From positions 1 to 45,717 of IMG/VR virus record IMGVR_UViG_3300020470_000032: a stretch of 45,717 bases of DNA; one strand, 5' to 3'. The notes under the pieces are model-generated. The model saw only the letters and a list, made by a program, of their open reading frames with translations. It was not told the origin of the DNA and did no database searches. Source of the stretch: a virus. Below, one piece after another: positions 32,534 to 40,280 of this stretch; the first letter of the stretch is position 1; every line of letters begins with the position of its first letter. The position numbers were made by a program, and so were the translations under genes.

Positions 32534-34245
32534 TTTCGTTCCACAATATAAGATGGAAGAATTTCCTCTCTACAGGAAATAGCTTCACTGAAGTTGCTCT
32601 TGATAAATCACCTGCTACTTTGATAATTGGTTCCAATGGTGCAGGTAAGTCAACCATTTTAGATGCGTTGACCTTTTCTTTGTTTAATAAACCATTTAGA
32701 AAAATCAGTAAGTCACAGTTGATCAATAGTATCAATGATAAAGATTGTGTTGCTGAGATAGAATTTAGTGTTGGAAATAATAAGTATACAGTTGTTCGTG
32801 GTATCAAACCATCTATATTCAAAATCTATAAGAATGGTAATCTCTTAGATCAATCATCTTCTGCAACAGATCAGCAGAAATGGTTTGAACAAAATGTATT
32901 GAAGTTGAATTTCAAATCATTTACACAGATCGTTATACTTGGGAGTAGTACATTTGTTCCATTCATGCAATTGAATTCTCCTGGTAGGAGAGAAGTGGTT
33001 GAAGATATATTAGATATAAAGATCTTCTCTATGATGCATGTATTGGTGAAGGAGAAGATGCGAATGTATAATGAAGAGATTAGAGAATTAGATTCTAAGG
33101 TAGAGATTGTAAAAGAGAAAATCAATATTCAAGATAGGTTCATTGACGATCTTCAATCCCAATCAGATGAGAAGGTAGCAGAGAAGGATCAGGAGATTGT
33201 AGATTTACAACGTAAGCATGATACATTCCGTGTACAGATAGATGAATGTTTCATGGCAATAGATAATTTGAAAAGACTTACTACTGATATCAAACCACTA
33301 AAGGCTAAGTGTACTAAGTTGAAAGGGTTGTCAGCAAAGATAACTTCTAATAGAGAACTTACTAATAAGCATCTAAGGTTCTTTGTCAACAATGATGAAT
33401 GCCCTACATGTCGTCAGAGTATTGATCCTGAGTTCAAGGATAAGGAAATTCAATCTGCAAAGGAAAAAATAGATGAACTTGATACTGGTGTCAGTAGATT
33501 GAGAGTTCAGGTAGAAGATATAGAAAAGGATATAGATCATAACATTGCTTTACAGGAACAGATTTCTGATAAGGAATGGCAGATGAGAAAGATGAAAGAT
33601 GATTGTCTGCATATCGATGACAAGATGAAATATATCAGACAGGAGATTGAGAAGATACAGAATAATAATATAGATAATGAAAAGCAGAAGCGTAGTGAGT
33701 TCTTAGGTCAGAAGATGGTCTTGGATGAAATGACTTCTGATACTAAGAAGAAAAGAGCAGAGCATGATATTGTCAGTCATCTCCTAAAGGATGGTGGGGT
33801 CAAGACTCGTATCATCAAAAAGTATCTTCCTCTTATGAATAGAACCATAAGAAGTTATTTGCAGAAGATGGATTTTCCTATCAACTTCTCTTTAGATGAA
33901 GAGTTCAATGAGACTATCAAGTCTCCTATACATGAGGACTTCTCTTATGCTTCTTTCTCTGAAGGAGAGAAGATGAGGATTGACCTAGCATTATTGTTTA
34001 CATGGAGAGAGGTTGCTAGGATAAAGAACTCTGTCAATACTAACCTATTGATTCTTGATGAGATCTTTGACAGTTCTCTTGATGTTTCTGGTACAGATGA
34101 TTTTATGAAAATCATTCGGTTTGCTATCAAGGATGCTAATATATTTGTCATCTCTCATAAGGGTGATATGCTTCAGGATAAGTTTGCTGATACTATACAG
34201 TTCGAAAAACACAAGAGTTTTAGCAAGAAGGTGACAGTAGAATAA
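32530..34245 (+). CDS. gp46: gp46 recombination nuclease subunit (Rad50-like)
   Basis: A 571-residue SMC/Rad50-type ATPase matching T4 gp46 (560). Walker A is IIGSNGAGKST (32-42). A long coiled coil (about 170-430) is interrupted by the zinc-hook CPTC (291-294). The signature SFSEGEKMRIDLAL (about 474-487) and Walker B LLILDEIFDSSLD (about 505-517) follow, then a switch His in VISHKGD. With gp47 it resects DNA ends for recombination-dependent replication. Its ATG overlaps the DUF3110 stop by four bases. Confidence 0.95.
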   Translation: MISFHNIRWKNFLSTGNSFTEVALDKSPATLIIGSNGAGKSTILDALTFSLFNKPFRKISKSQLINSINDKDCVAEIEFSVGNNKYTVVRGIKPSIFKIYKNGNLLDQSSSATDQQKWFEQNVLKLNFKSFTQIVILGSSTFVPFMQLNSPGRREVVEDILDIKIFSMMHVLVKEKMRMYNEEIRELDSKVEIVKEKINIQDRFIDDLQSQSDEKVAEKDQEIVDLQRKHDTFRVQIDECFMAIDNLKRLTTDIKPLKAKCTKLKGLSAKITSNRELTNKHLRFFVNNDECPTCRQSIDPEFKDKEIQSAKEKIDELDTGVSRLRVQVEDIEKDIDHNIALQEQISDKEWQMRKMKDDCLHIDDKMKYIRQEIEKIQNNNIDNEKQKRSEFLGQKMVLDEMTSDTKKKRAEHDIVSHLLKDGGVKTRIIKKYLPLMNRTIRSYLQKMDFPINFSLDEEFNETIKSPIHEDFSYASFSEGEKMRIDLALLFTWREVARIKNSVNTNLLILDEIFDSSLDVSGTDDFMKIIRFAIKDANIFVISHKGDMLQDKFADTIQFEKHKSFSKKVTVE

Positions 34246-34263
34246 GTGTCCACTAATCCTAGC

Positions 34264-34307
34264 ATTCCCTTTGACATGCATTATAATAGGTTCATACACA
34301 AGGGAAT
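34264..34307 (+). promoter_or_regulatory. Promoter plus inverted repeat that could mask the ribosome-binding site
   Basis: TATAAT (34282-34287) lies in the 17-base core ATTATAATAGGTTCATA (34280-34296), identical to that before cobS. Perfect 8-base arms ATTCCCTT (34264-34271) and AAGGGAAT (34300-34307) flank it, and the right arm contains the ribosome-binding AGGG five bases before the ATG. A transcript starting at this promoter would lack the left arm; one reading through from gp46 would contain both. Confidence 0.55.
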
Positions 34308-34309
34308 CC

Positions 34310-36499
34310 ATGCAGACAGTAAATTTAGAAGTCAAAGGAAATGTTGCAAAACTACTAGCTACTGAGAACTTAGTAGTAGAACACAAGAATGTTGAGACTG
34401 CATCATTTGATGTAGACAGACGTGTTTTGACTCTACCTAACTGGAAGAAGGCATCGGAACAAACCTTTGATCTACTGGTAGCACATGAAGTAGGTCATGC
34501 CTTATATACTCCTGCTGGAGAATGGGATGAGAAAGCACCCCATGATTTCATCAACGTCTGTGAGGATCCAAGAATTGAGAAGTTGATGAAGCGTAAGTAT
34601 GCTGGATTGAATAAGACATTTTATAATGGATATGCTGAACTTGATGAGGAAGACTTCTTTGATGTTGATTCTGTAGATCTTGATGAGATGAATCTTGCAG
34701 ATAGAATCAATCTTCATTTCAAAGTTGGTGCTTTTAGAGAGATTCCTTTTGAAGAGAAAGAGTTTCCTATCGTAGAGATGGTAGAAGATGCTGAGACTTT
34801 TGATGATGTATTGAATGCTGCTCAAGCATTATATAAGTATTGCAAAGAAGAGAAAGAGTCTAAGCAGAAAGAAGATGATTTAGAATCTCCTAATCTAAGT
34901 GGTGGTGGTTCTGGTAACAGTGATTCACATCCATTCTTTGATGAAGAATCAGATGGAGAAGGTCAAGAAGAAAATGGTGGTGGTAGTAATAGTAAAGGAG
35001 AGAAAGAATTCAGTGATGATATGACTGATGAGGAATTACTTGATGCACTTGATGCAGCAGGTGGTAAGCAAGGTTCTACTGAACCAGAAGTAACTACTCA
35101 AAGATCAGCAGATAGACGTATTGAAGAACTATCAAGAGAAGATTCTTATGAGAATAGTTATGTTGAAGTTCCCCAAGTAAAGTATGATGATGTTGTATAT
35201 TCTTATGAGAAAGTACAGGAAGATTTATCAGAGCACTTTGCAATCTATGAGAATAGTACAGATCCTTTGAGTCGTATACATGGTAAAGAAGTTCCTATCC
35301 TTAGTTACCCTGATAATGATCTTCGTGATTTCATGAGGAGTTCTTCAAAGGAAGTCAACTATCTTGTAAAAGAGTTTGAGATGAAGAAGTCTGCTGATGC
35401 ATATGCACGTGCTTCTGTTTCTAAGACTGGTGTATTAGATACAAGAAATCTCCATACTTATAAGTTCAATGATGACATCTTCAAAAAGATAACAACATTA
35501 CCTGATGGTAAGAACCACGGACTTGTATTTGTTCTTGATTGGTCTGGTTCAATGAGTACTTGCATCCATGATACTGTGAAGCAACTAATAAATTTAGTAT
35601 CATTCTGCAGAAAGGTAAAGATTCCTTTTGAGGTCTATGCTTTCATCAATCATTACTATGAGAATGAGGATGGTGATGTTGATTACTATGGTTACAGAAA
35701 TCATAGAGATAAGTGGCTTCATGAACGTAAGGAAGGTTTATTAGTTGTAGATTCTACTTTCAAACTATTGAATCTTATTAGTAGTCAAGCAAAGAAAAGA
35801 GATATTGATACTCAAATCAAAAACCTATGGAGAATGTCCTATCAGTATCAGTTACGTGGAGGATATAGTGTACCTCCTATCTACGGTTTAGGTGGAACAC
35901 CTTTGAATGAATCAATCGTTAGTTTACATACTATTCTTCCTCACTTCAAGAAAATTCATAGTCTTCAAAAGGTTCATGCAATTATTCTTACTGATGGTGA
36001 GGCAGCAGGTATGTCTAGATCAAGAAAGTATGATAGTGAATATGCATCATACCATGAAGAAGGTATAGGAAGAACAAGTTTAGATTGGAATACTTATCTT
36101 CGCAATCGTAAGACTGGACGTACCTATCAATTGAATGGACATTATGGTGCTACTGCATCTTTACTACAGAATCTAAGTGATACATATCCAGAGATCAATC
36201 TAATTGGTATTCGGTTATGTACCAGTAGAGATTTTGGTAATGCAATGCGTAATTATGTTGAGTATGAAGATAGGGATAAGGTTCATAAGGAGTGGAGAAA
36301 GCATGGATCTGTTGCCATGAAGGGTAAAGGATATGACTCTTTGTTCGCTATCTCTTGCAATTCTTTGGATAATGATGTAGAATTTGAAGTACAGGAAGAT
36401 GCGACTAAGGCACAGATCAGAAGTGCTTTCAAGAAGACCTTGAAGTCTAAGTCCATGAACAAAAAAATATTATCGGAGTTTGTAGACCTTGTTGCATAA
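34310..36499 (+). CDS. VWA-domain protein with HExxH-type metallopeptidase motif
   Basis: A 729-residue protein with two recognisable parts. The N-terminal part has AHEVGHALYTPAGEW (His59-Glu60...His63, a zinc metallopeptidase motif) and a downstream NVCEDPRIEKLM whose Glu85 could be the third ligand. A disordered acidic Gly/Ser linker (about 195-285) leads to a C-terminal von Willebrand A domain with MIDAS DWSGS (410-414) and TDGEAAG (about 561-567). Large VWA proteins work with MoxR/CobS-type AAA+ ATPases, and cobS lies one gene downstream. The ATG at 34310 is preceded by AGGGA; a TTG at 34271 lies within the promoter. Substrate unknown. Confidence 0.8.
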   Translation: MQTVNLEVKGNVAKLLATENLVVEHKNVETASFDVDRRVLTLPNWKKASEQTFDLLVAHEVGHALYTPAGEWDEKAPHDFINVCEDPRIEKLMKRKYAGLNKTFYNGYAELDEEDFFDVDSVDLDEMNLADRINLHFKVGAFREIPFEEKEFPIVEMVEDAETFDDVLNAAQALYKYCKEEKESKQKEDDLESPNLSGGGSGNSDSHPFFDEESDGEGQEENGGGSNSKGEKEFSDDMTDEELLDALDAAGGKQGSTEPEVTTQRSADRRIEELSREDSYENSYVEVPQVKYDDVVYSYEKVQEDLSEHFAIYENSTDPLSRIHGKEVPILSYPDNDLRDFMRSSSKEVNYLVKEFEMKKSADAYARASVSKTGVLDTRNLHTYKFNDDIFKKITTLPDGKNHGLVFVLDWSGSMSTCIHDTVKQLINLVSFCRKVKIPFEVYAFINHYYENEDGDVDYYGYRNHRDKWLHERKEGLLVVDSTFKLLNLISSQAKKRDIDTQIKNLWRMSYQYQLRGGYSVPPIYGLGGTPLNESIVSLHTILPHFKKIHSLQKVHAIILTDGEAAGMSRSRKYDSEYASYHEEGIGRTSLDWNTYLRNRKTGRTYQLNGHYGATASLLQNLSDTYPEINLIGIRLCTSRDFGNAMRNYVEYEDRDKVHKEWRKHGSVAMKGKGYDSLFAISCNSLDNDVEFEVQEDATKAQIRSAFKKTLKSKSMNKKILSEFVDLVA

Positions 36500-37235
36500 T
36501 AAAGATTGCTTAGAGTTACTCACAGAACTCGAAGATGAATCGGTGGATCTTGTTCTTACAGATCCACCTTATTTCATAGGGTTTGATGGTGGTAAAGGAT
36601 GGGATTCTCAATGGAAATCTGAAGAAGATTATCTTGAGTGGTGTCATGCATGGACTACTGAGTGTGTAAGAGTATTGAAACCAAATAGAATGATGGTTGT
36701 ATTTGGTACTCTGAAGACAGAAACCTTTTTGAAATATAAATTAGGTACAAGTCAGAATCCGTGGTTGACTCCACAGAATGAAATAGTATGGAGTTATAAC
36801 TGGGGTGGACGCAGTAAGACTAACTTTGCTAGGAAACATGAGTATGCATGGTGTTGGTCTAAAGGAAAAGATTTTCTATTCAATGCTGATGACATAAGAG
36901 TCGATAGAAAAGTTAGTATAAATATGAGGACAGGCAAACCTTACGATAAGGGAACTATCCCCACGTGTGTATGGGAAAAGAATAACCATACCACCAGTAA
37001 GGAATATGTCAATTGGCATCCGACACAAAAACCTTTGATGATATTAGATAGAATCATTAGGGGATATACAAATACAAATGATACTGTGTTGGATTGTTTT
37101 AGTGGTTCTGGATCAACAATGATCGCTGCTTTCAATAGTGGAAGAAAATTTATAGGATCAGAGATCTCAGAAGACTATTGTAATAGGTCAAGAAAAAGAT
37201 TTATTGAACTTGCACAGGCAAAGCTGCCAATTTAG
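36489..37235 (+). CDS. DNA methyltransferase, beta-type amino-methylase
   Basis: A 248-residue N6-adenine or N4-cytosine DNA methyltransferase. The catalytic DPPY is at 25-28 and the S-adenosylmethionine motif FSGSGST at 204-210, so the order is IV then I (beta class), with the specificity region between. The preceding WHPTQKP is typical of this group. No restriction nuclease is adjacent. The start is unusual: TTG at 36489, inside the end of the VWA gene (11-base overlap), with CGGAG ten bases upstream; no ATG fits before the DPPY motif. The recognition sequence cannot be read from the protein. Confidence 0.88.
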   Translation: MLHNKDCLELLTELEDESVDLVLTDPPYFIGFDGGKGWDSQWKSEEDYLEWCHAWTTECVRVLKPNRMMVVFGTLKTETFLKYKLGTSQNPWLTPQNEIVWSYNWGGRSKTNFARKHEYAWCWSKGKDFLFNADDIRVDRKVSINMRTGKPYDKGTIPTCVWEKNNHTTSKEYVNWHPTQKPLMILDRIIRGYTNTNDTVLDCFSGSGSTMIAAFNSGRKFIGSEISEDYCNRSRKRFIELAQAKLPI

Positions 37236-37246
37236 AAAGTGGTACA

Positions 37247-37290
37247 TGATCTATTGATCAGACCTCTTTTTAGATTATAATAGGTTCATA
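37247..37290 (+). promoter_or_regulatory. Host-type promoter for cobS with two GATC sites
   Basis: TTGATC (37254-37259), a 16-base spacer and TATAAT (37276-37281) form a sigma-70 promoter. The core ATTATAATAGGTTCATA (37274-37290) is identical to that before the VWA gene. Two GATC tetramers (37248-37251 and 37256-37259) lie at the -35 within TGATCtattGATCA. Confidence 0.7.
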
Positions 37291-37307
37291 AGAAACAAAC
37301 GACCTAA

Positions 37308-38378
37308 ATGACTTTCAAATCAACCGTGGACACAAACGACATTACTGACTTCATATCAGAAAAGTTTGGTAATGAATTCAATGCAGATGCTATACGTGAA
37401 GCAGCAGCAGAGTTTGGTCTAGGATATCCTACAGTACGTAAACGCCTTGGAAAATATAGAGTTAGCACTAACAAATATAGACTCACAGTCGAAGAAGCTC
37501 GTGAAGTATTTGAGAATCAGATTAAGAATACTGCACCTGTACAGCAGAATTTGGTCCCTGTCAAGGATGACAACTTTGTCAAATTTGGTAACTTCACAGA
37601 TCTCAAAAAGATACTTGCCTCTCGCCAGTTCTACCCTACGTTCATTACTGGCTTATCGGGTAACGGTAAAACCTATTCGGTGGAGCAAGCTTGTGCTCAA
37701 CTAAATAGAGAGTTGATCAGAGTAAATATAACAATTGAAACAGACGAGGATGATCTTATTGGTGGCTTTCGTCTTGTTGATGGGAATACTGTTTGGCATA
37801 ATGGACCCGTCACCGAAGCTTTGGAGAGGGGAGCTGTCCTCCTTTTAGATGAAATAGATTTAGCATCAAATAAGATCTTGTGTCTTCAGTCAATACTAGA
37901 AGGTACAGGAGTATTTCTAAAGAAGATAGGTAAGTTCGTGAGACCTGCTAAGGGATTCACTGTGGTTGCTACTGCCAATACAAAAGGTAAAGGATCTGAG
38001 GATGGTAGATTCATAGGAACAAACATCTTGAATGAAGCATTCCTTGAGAGATTCCCAATTACTTTTGAGCAAGCATATCCTTCAGTAAACATTGAAACTA
38101 AGATCTTGAATAAGATCTGTGATGACAAAGTGTTCTGTAAGAACCTTGCTGACTGGGCAGACATCATTCGTAAGACATTCTTTGATGGTGGTATTGATGA
38201 AGTAATCTCAACTCGTAGATTAGTTCATGTTATCAAAGCATATAATATCTTTGGTAAGAAAGAGAAAGCAATTTCATTCTGCTTGAATCGTTTTGATGAC
38301 GAGACAAAGCAATCTTTCCAAGAATTATATGATAAAGTAGATGCTGATGTGGAGTTCAAAAATGCATCTGTGGAATAA
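37308..38378 (+). CDS. cobS: CobS/MoxR-type AAA+ ATPase
   Basis: A 356-residue AAA+ ATPase of the type annotated cobS in T4-like cyanophages. Residues about 24-58 form a helix-turn-helix-like segment (AIREAAAEFGLGYPTVRKRL). Walker A is GLSGNGKT (115-122), Walker B LLLDEID (178-184), sensor region VATANTKGKG, and an arginine-finger region in NEAFLERFPITFEQAY. CobS is the ATPase of aerobic cobaltochelatase (vitamin B12); related MoxR ATPases act with VWA partners. No CobN is in the window. Its end overlaps pebS by 17 bases. A cobalamin role is conventional annotation, not shown by this sequence. Confidence 0.88.
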   Translation: MTFKSTVDTNDITDFISEKFGNEFNADAIREAAAEFGLGYPTVRKRLGKYRVSTNKYRLTVEEAREVFENQIKNTAPVQQNLVPVKDDNFVKFGNFTDLKKILASRQFYPTFITGLSGNGKTYSVEQACAQLNRELIRVNITIETDEDDLIGGFRLVDGNTVWHNGPVTEALERGAVLLLDEIDLASNKILCLQSILEGTGVFLKKIGKFVRPAKGFTVVATANTKGKGSEDGRFIGTNILNEAFLERFPITFEQAYPSVNIETKILNKICDDKVFCKNLADWADIIRKTFFDGGIDEVISTRRLVHVIKAYNIFGKKEKAISFCLNRFDDETKQSFQELYDKVDADVEFKNASVE

Positions 38379-38982
38379 TTATAAGTCAGTACTGTTTCGC
38401 ACCTTCCCCAATCTAAGATATGGGGAAGACTGGGCGAACTGGGAGTCTAAAGGAACTTCTCTTATAGCAAGGACATACACTAGTCCTCATATTATAAAAT
38501 CAAGAGAAGTAGATATCTTTAGTGCTAAGTCAAGTATCTACAACAACATCATCTATCCTAAGACTGGATCAAATCTTCCTTGTTTTGGTATGGACTTGAT
38601 GGGATTCTTTGAGAAGAAAGTCATTATCGTTTTTGATTTTCAACATCCAACAGAAAACTATTTGTTCTCTGTACCTGATCTTCCTAAACAAGAAGCTAAC
38701 ATTAGATTCTTTGAACCAGGAAATCATTTCTCAGAAAACATCTATGTTGTCAAGTGTACCTTTGATGAAGTTGATGACCACCTACCTATGTTTGAAAAGT
38801 ACTTGACTACTTACAAATCTATGCTAGAATCGAGTGTACCTACAGGTGAAGACACTACTGTCTATAAAGACTTTGATAGGTATATGAAAGACCTAGATCC
38901 TGTAGGAGGTTATCTTACTGGAAAATTTGGTAAGGAAAGAGCAGAGTCTCTTGTCAATGATTTTTTATTCAACTATGGTTAA
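38362..38982 (+). CDS. pebS: Phycoerythrobilin synthase PebS (ferredoxin-dependent bilin reductase)
   Basis: A 206-residue ferredoxin-dependent bilin reductase close to the phage enzyme PebS, which reduces biliverdin IXalpha to phycoerythrobilin in two steps. Matching blocks are YPKTGSNLPCFGMDLMGFF, KKVIIVFDFQHPTENYLFSV, FFEPGNHFSENIYVVKC, and the C-terminal PTGEDTTVYKDFDRYMKDLD then PVGGYLTGKFG. Asp78 (FGMD) and Asp179 (LDP) are 101 apart, the same spacing as the catalytic Asp105/Asp206 I recall for PebS of P-SSM2. The ATG at 38362 has GGAG seven bases upstream and lies inside cobS. The host PebA/PebB two-enzyme route or PcyA is less likely. Confidence 0.92.
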   Translation: MHLWNNYKSVLFRTFPNLRYGEDWANWESKGTSLIARTYTSPHIIKSREVDIFSAKSSIYNNIIYPKTGSNLPCFGMDLMGFFEKKVIIVFDFQHPTENYLFSVPDLPKQEANIRFFEPGNHFSENIYVVKCTFDEVDDHLPMFEKYLTTYKSMLESSVPTGEDTTVYKDFDRYMKDLDPVGGYLTGKFGKERAESLVNDFLFNYG

Positions 38983-39400
38983 TTCTTGGAGTTTACTTTA
39001 TGACGAACTTTATGGTGAGGATGGTATGGCAATCTCAGACTTAGATGCTCTAGACAGAGTTATTTCGGAGGAACCTTTACAACAACACATGGAAAAGTAT
39101 TCAGAAAAAAAGATCCTAGAAGAAATAGGATCCTATATTACAAACACATACCGAGGTCATTATTCTGTAGGAAACGTACAGACTCTTGATCTTATTGATT
39201 CTGTAGGTGATGCAGAAGCATTCTGTAGAAGTAATGTTCTCAAGTATGCTTCACGTTATGATCGTAAAGGTACAGCACGAGCAGATATCTTAAAGATCAT
39301 ACATTATGGTATACTGTTATTGCACTTCAATGACAAGGCAGCAAGACATCACTCAAACCAAACTAGTACAACTGCTTTTTCTGTAGACTACGACAAGTAA
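38975..39400 (+). CDS. DUF3310-type protein
   Basis: A 141-residue protein. The middle, GHYSVGNVQTLDLIDSVGDA and then FCRSNVLKYASRYDRKG, followed by a helix with LKIIHYGILLL, fits DUF3310, a small phage family of unknown activity sometimes listed with nucleotide kinases. Its ATG at 38975 overlaps the pebS stop by eight bases. A second ATG at 39026 has a better ribosome-binding site (GGTGAGG five bases before), so the first 17 residues may not be translated. It sits between pebS and gp45. Confidence 0.65.
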   Translation: MVNSWSLLYDELYGEDGMAISDLDALDRVISEEPLQQHMEKYSEKKILEEIGSYITNTYRGHYSVGNVQTLDLIDSVGDAEAFCRSNVLKYASRYDRKGTARADILKIIHYGILLLHFNDKAARHHSNQTSTTAFSVDYDK

Positions 39401-39414
39401 CTTCATTCTTTATT

Positions 39415-40086
39415 ATGAAACTTTCTGAAAACACCAAAAAGATCTTACGTAACTTTTGTGAGATCAATCAATCTCTTTATGTCAAGCAAGGTAATACTAT
39501 TCGTACTATCTCTGGCATGAAGAATATTCTAGCAGAGGCAACAGTACCTGAAGAGTTCCCTAGAGATTTTGCTATCTATGATCTAGGTCAATTCTTAGGT
39601 GGGTTGAGTTCTCAGATATATGAGGATCCTGAATTTGATTTCGGAAAAGAAACCTATCTTGGAATCAATGATGGTCATACTAAAGTAAAATATTTTTACT
39701 GTGATCCTAGTTTGATTACAGCACCTCCTGAGAAATCTATTGAGATGCCAGAGGTGGTAGCAACATTTAGTCTCAATGAATCACAGTGGCAACGTATAAA
39801 GAAAGCTGCCAATGTTTATAGTTTACCTGATCTTGTTTTGACTGGTCATGGTACTGAGATACGTTTGACGGCAAAGGATAAGAAAAATGATACATCAAAT
39901 ACATATTCTCTTCTTGTTGGAGAAGGTGTTGATGTTGTAGACTTTGAGTATAGTTTCAAGATGGAGAACATTCGTATTATTGATGGGAGTTATAGGGTTG
40001 AAGTAACTGCAAATCTATTATCTAAGTGGACAAGTAACTCTGATGATTTGGTTTACTACATCGCTATGGAACCTGATCAAGTATGA
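39415..40086 (+). CDS. gp45: gp45 sliding clamp
   Basis: A 223-residue clamp like T4 gp45 (228), the trimeric ring that tethers the polymerase and also activates late transcription with gp55. It starts MKLSENTKKILRNFCEINQS and has IYDLGQFLGGLSS near residues 54-66, the clamp beta-strand pattern, and the C-terminal RIIDGSYRVEVTANLLSKWT, then DDLVYYIAMEPDQ, which is highly typical. It overlaps the next small gene by four bases and is followed by the clamp loader gp44. Confidence 0.93.
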   Translation: MKLSENTKKILRNFCEINQSLYVKQGNTIRTISGMKNILAEATVPEEFPRDFAIYDLGQFLGGLSSQIYEDPEFDFGKETYLGINDGHTKVKYFYCDPSLITAPPEKSIEMPEVVATFSLNESQWQRIKKAANVYSLPDLVLTGHGTEIRLTAKDKKNDTSNTYSLLVGEGVDVVDFEYSFKMENIRIIDGSYRVEVTANLLSKWTSNSDDLVYYIAMEPDQV

Positions 40087-40280
40087 TAAAATTATGGAGG
40101 GTGTGGAAGTATGCATTGGGTAGCTTCTCTGATGAAAAGACTGAACCCTACGACAACTACGTTATTATCATACGTAGTGTTATATTCTTTTCTTACCTCA
40201 TCACTAATTGTTTTATTATTAGTGGAGTAATCCGTCACTGGAATCCACCAGTACAATCTACTATACATTATGAGAAATGA
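40083..40280 (+). CDS. Small membrane protein between gp45 and gp44
   Basis: A 65-residue protein with one membrane span (about 26-50, YVIIIRSVIFFSYLITNCFI) after a charged amphipathic N-terminus (MIKLWRVWKYALGSFSDEKT). It overlaps gp45 by four bases and gp44 by 11, so it is translationally coupled to clamp genes. I recall near-identical small membrane proteins at this place in other T4-like cyanophages. It may tether replication to the membrane, but that is inference. Confidence 0.65.
   Translation: MIKLWRVWKYALGSFSDEKTEPYDNYVIIIRSVIFFSYLITNCFIISGVIRHWNPPVQSTIHYEK

Noticed and set aside
34271-34276. TTGACA taken as the -35 box of the promoter before the VWA gene
   Set aside because: It is only five bases from TATAAT, too close for sigma-70; a standard -35 about 17 bases upstream of TATAAT is not evident. 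I kept only the -10 core and the shared 17-base match.
37308-38378. Firm assignment of the AAA+ ATPase to vitamin B12 synthesis
   Set aside because: The CobS name is conventional for this phage family, but no CobN-like partner is in the window and the VWA neighbour supports other roles.
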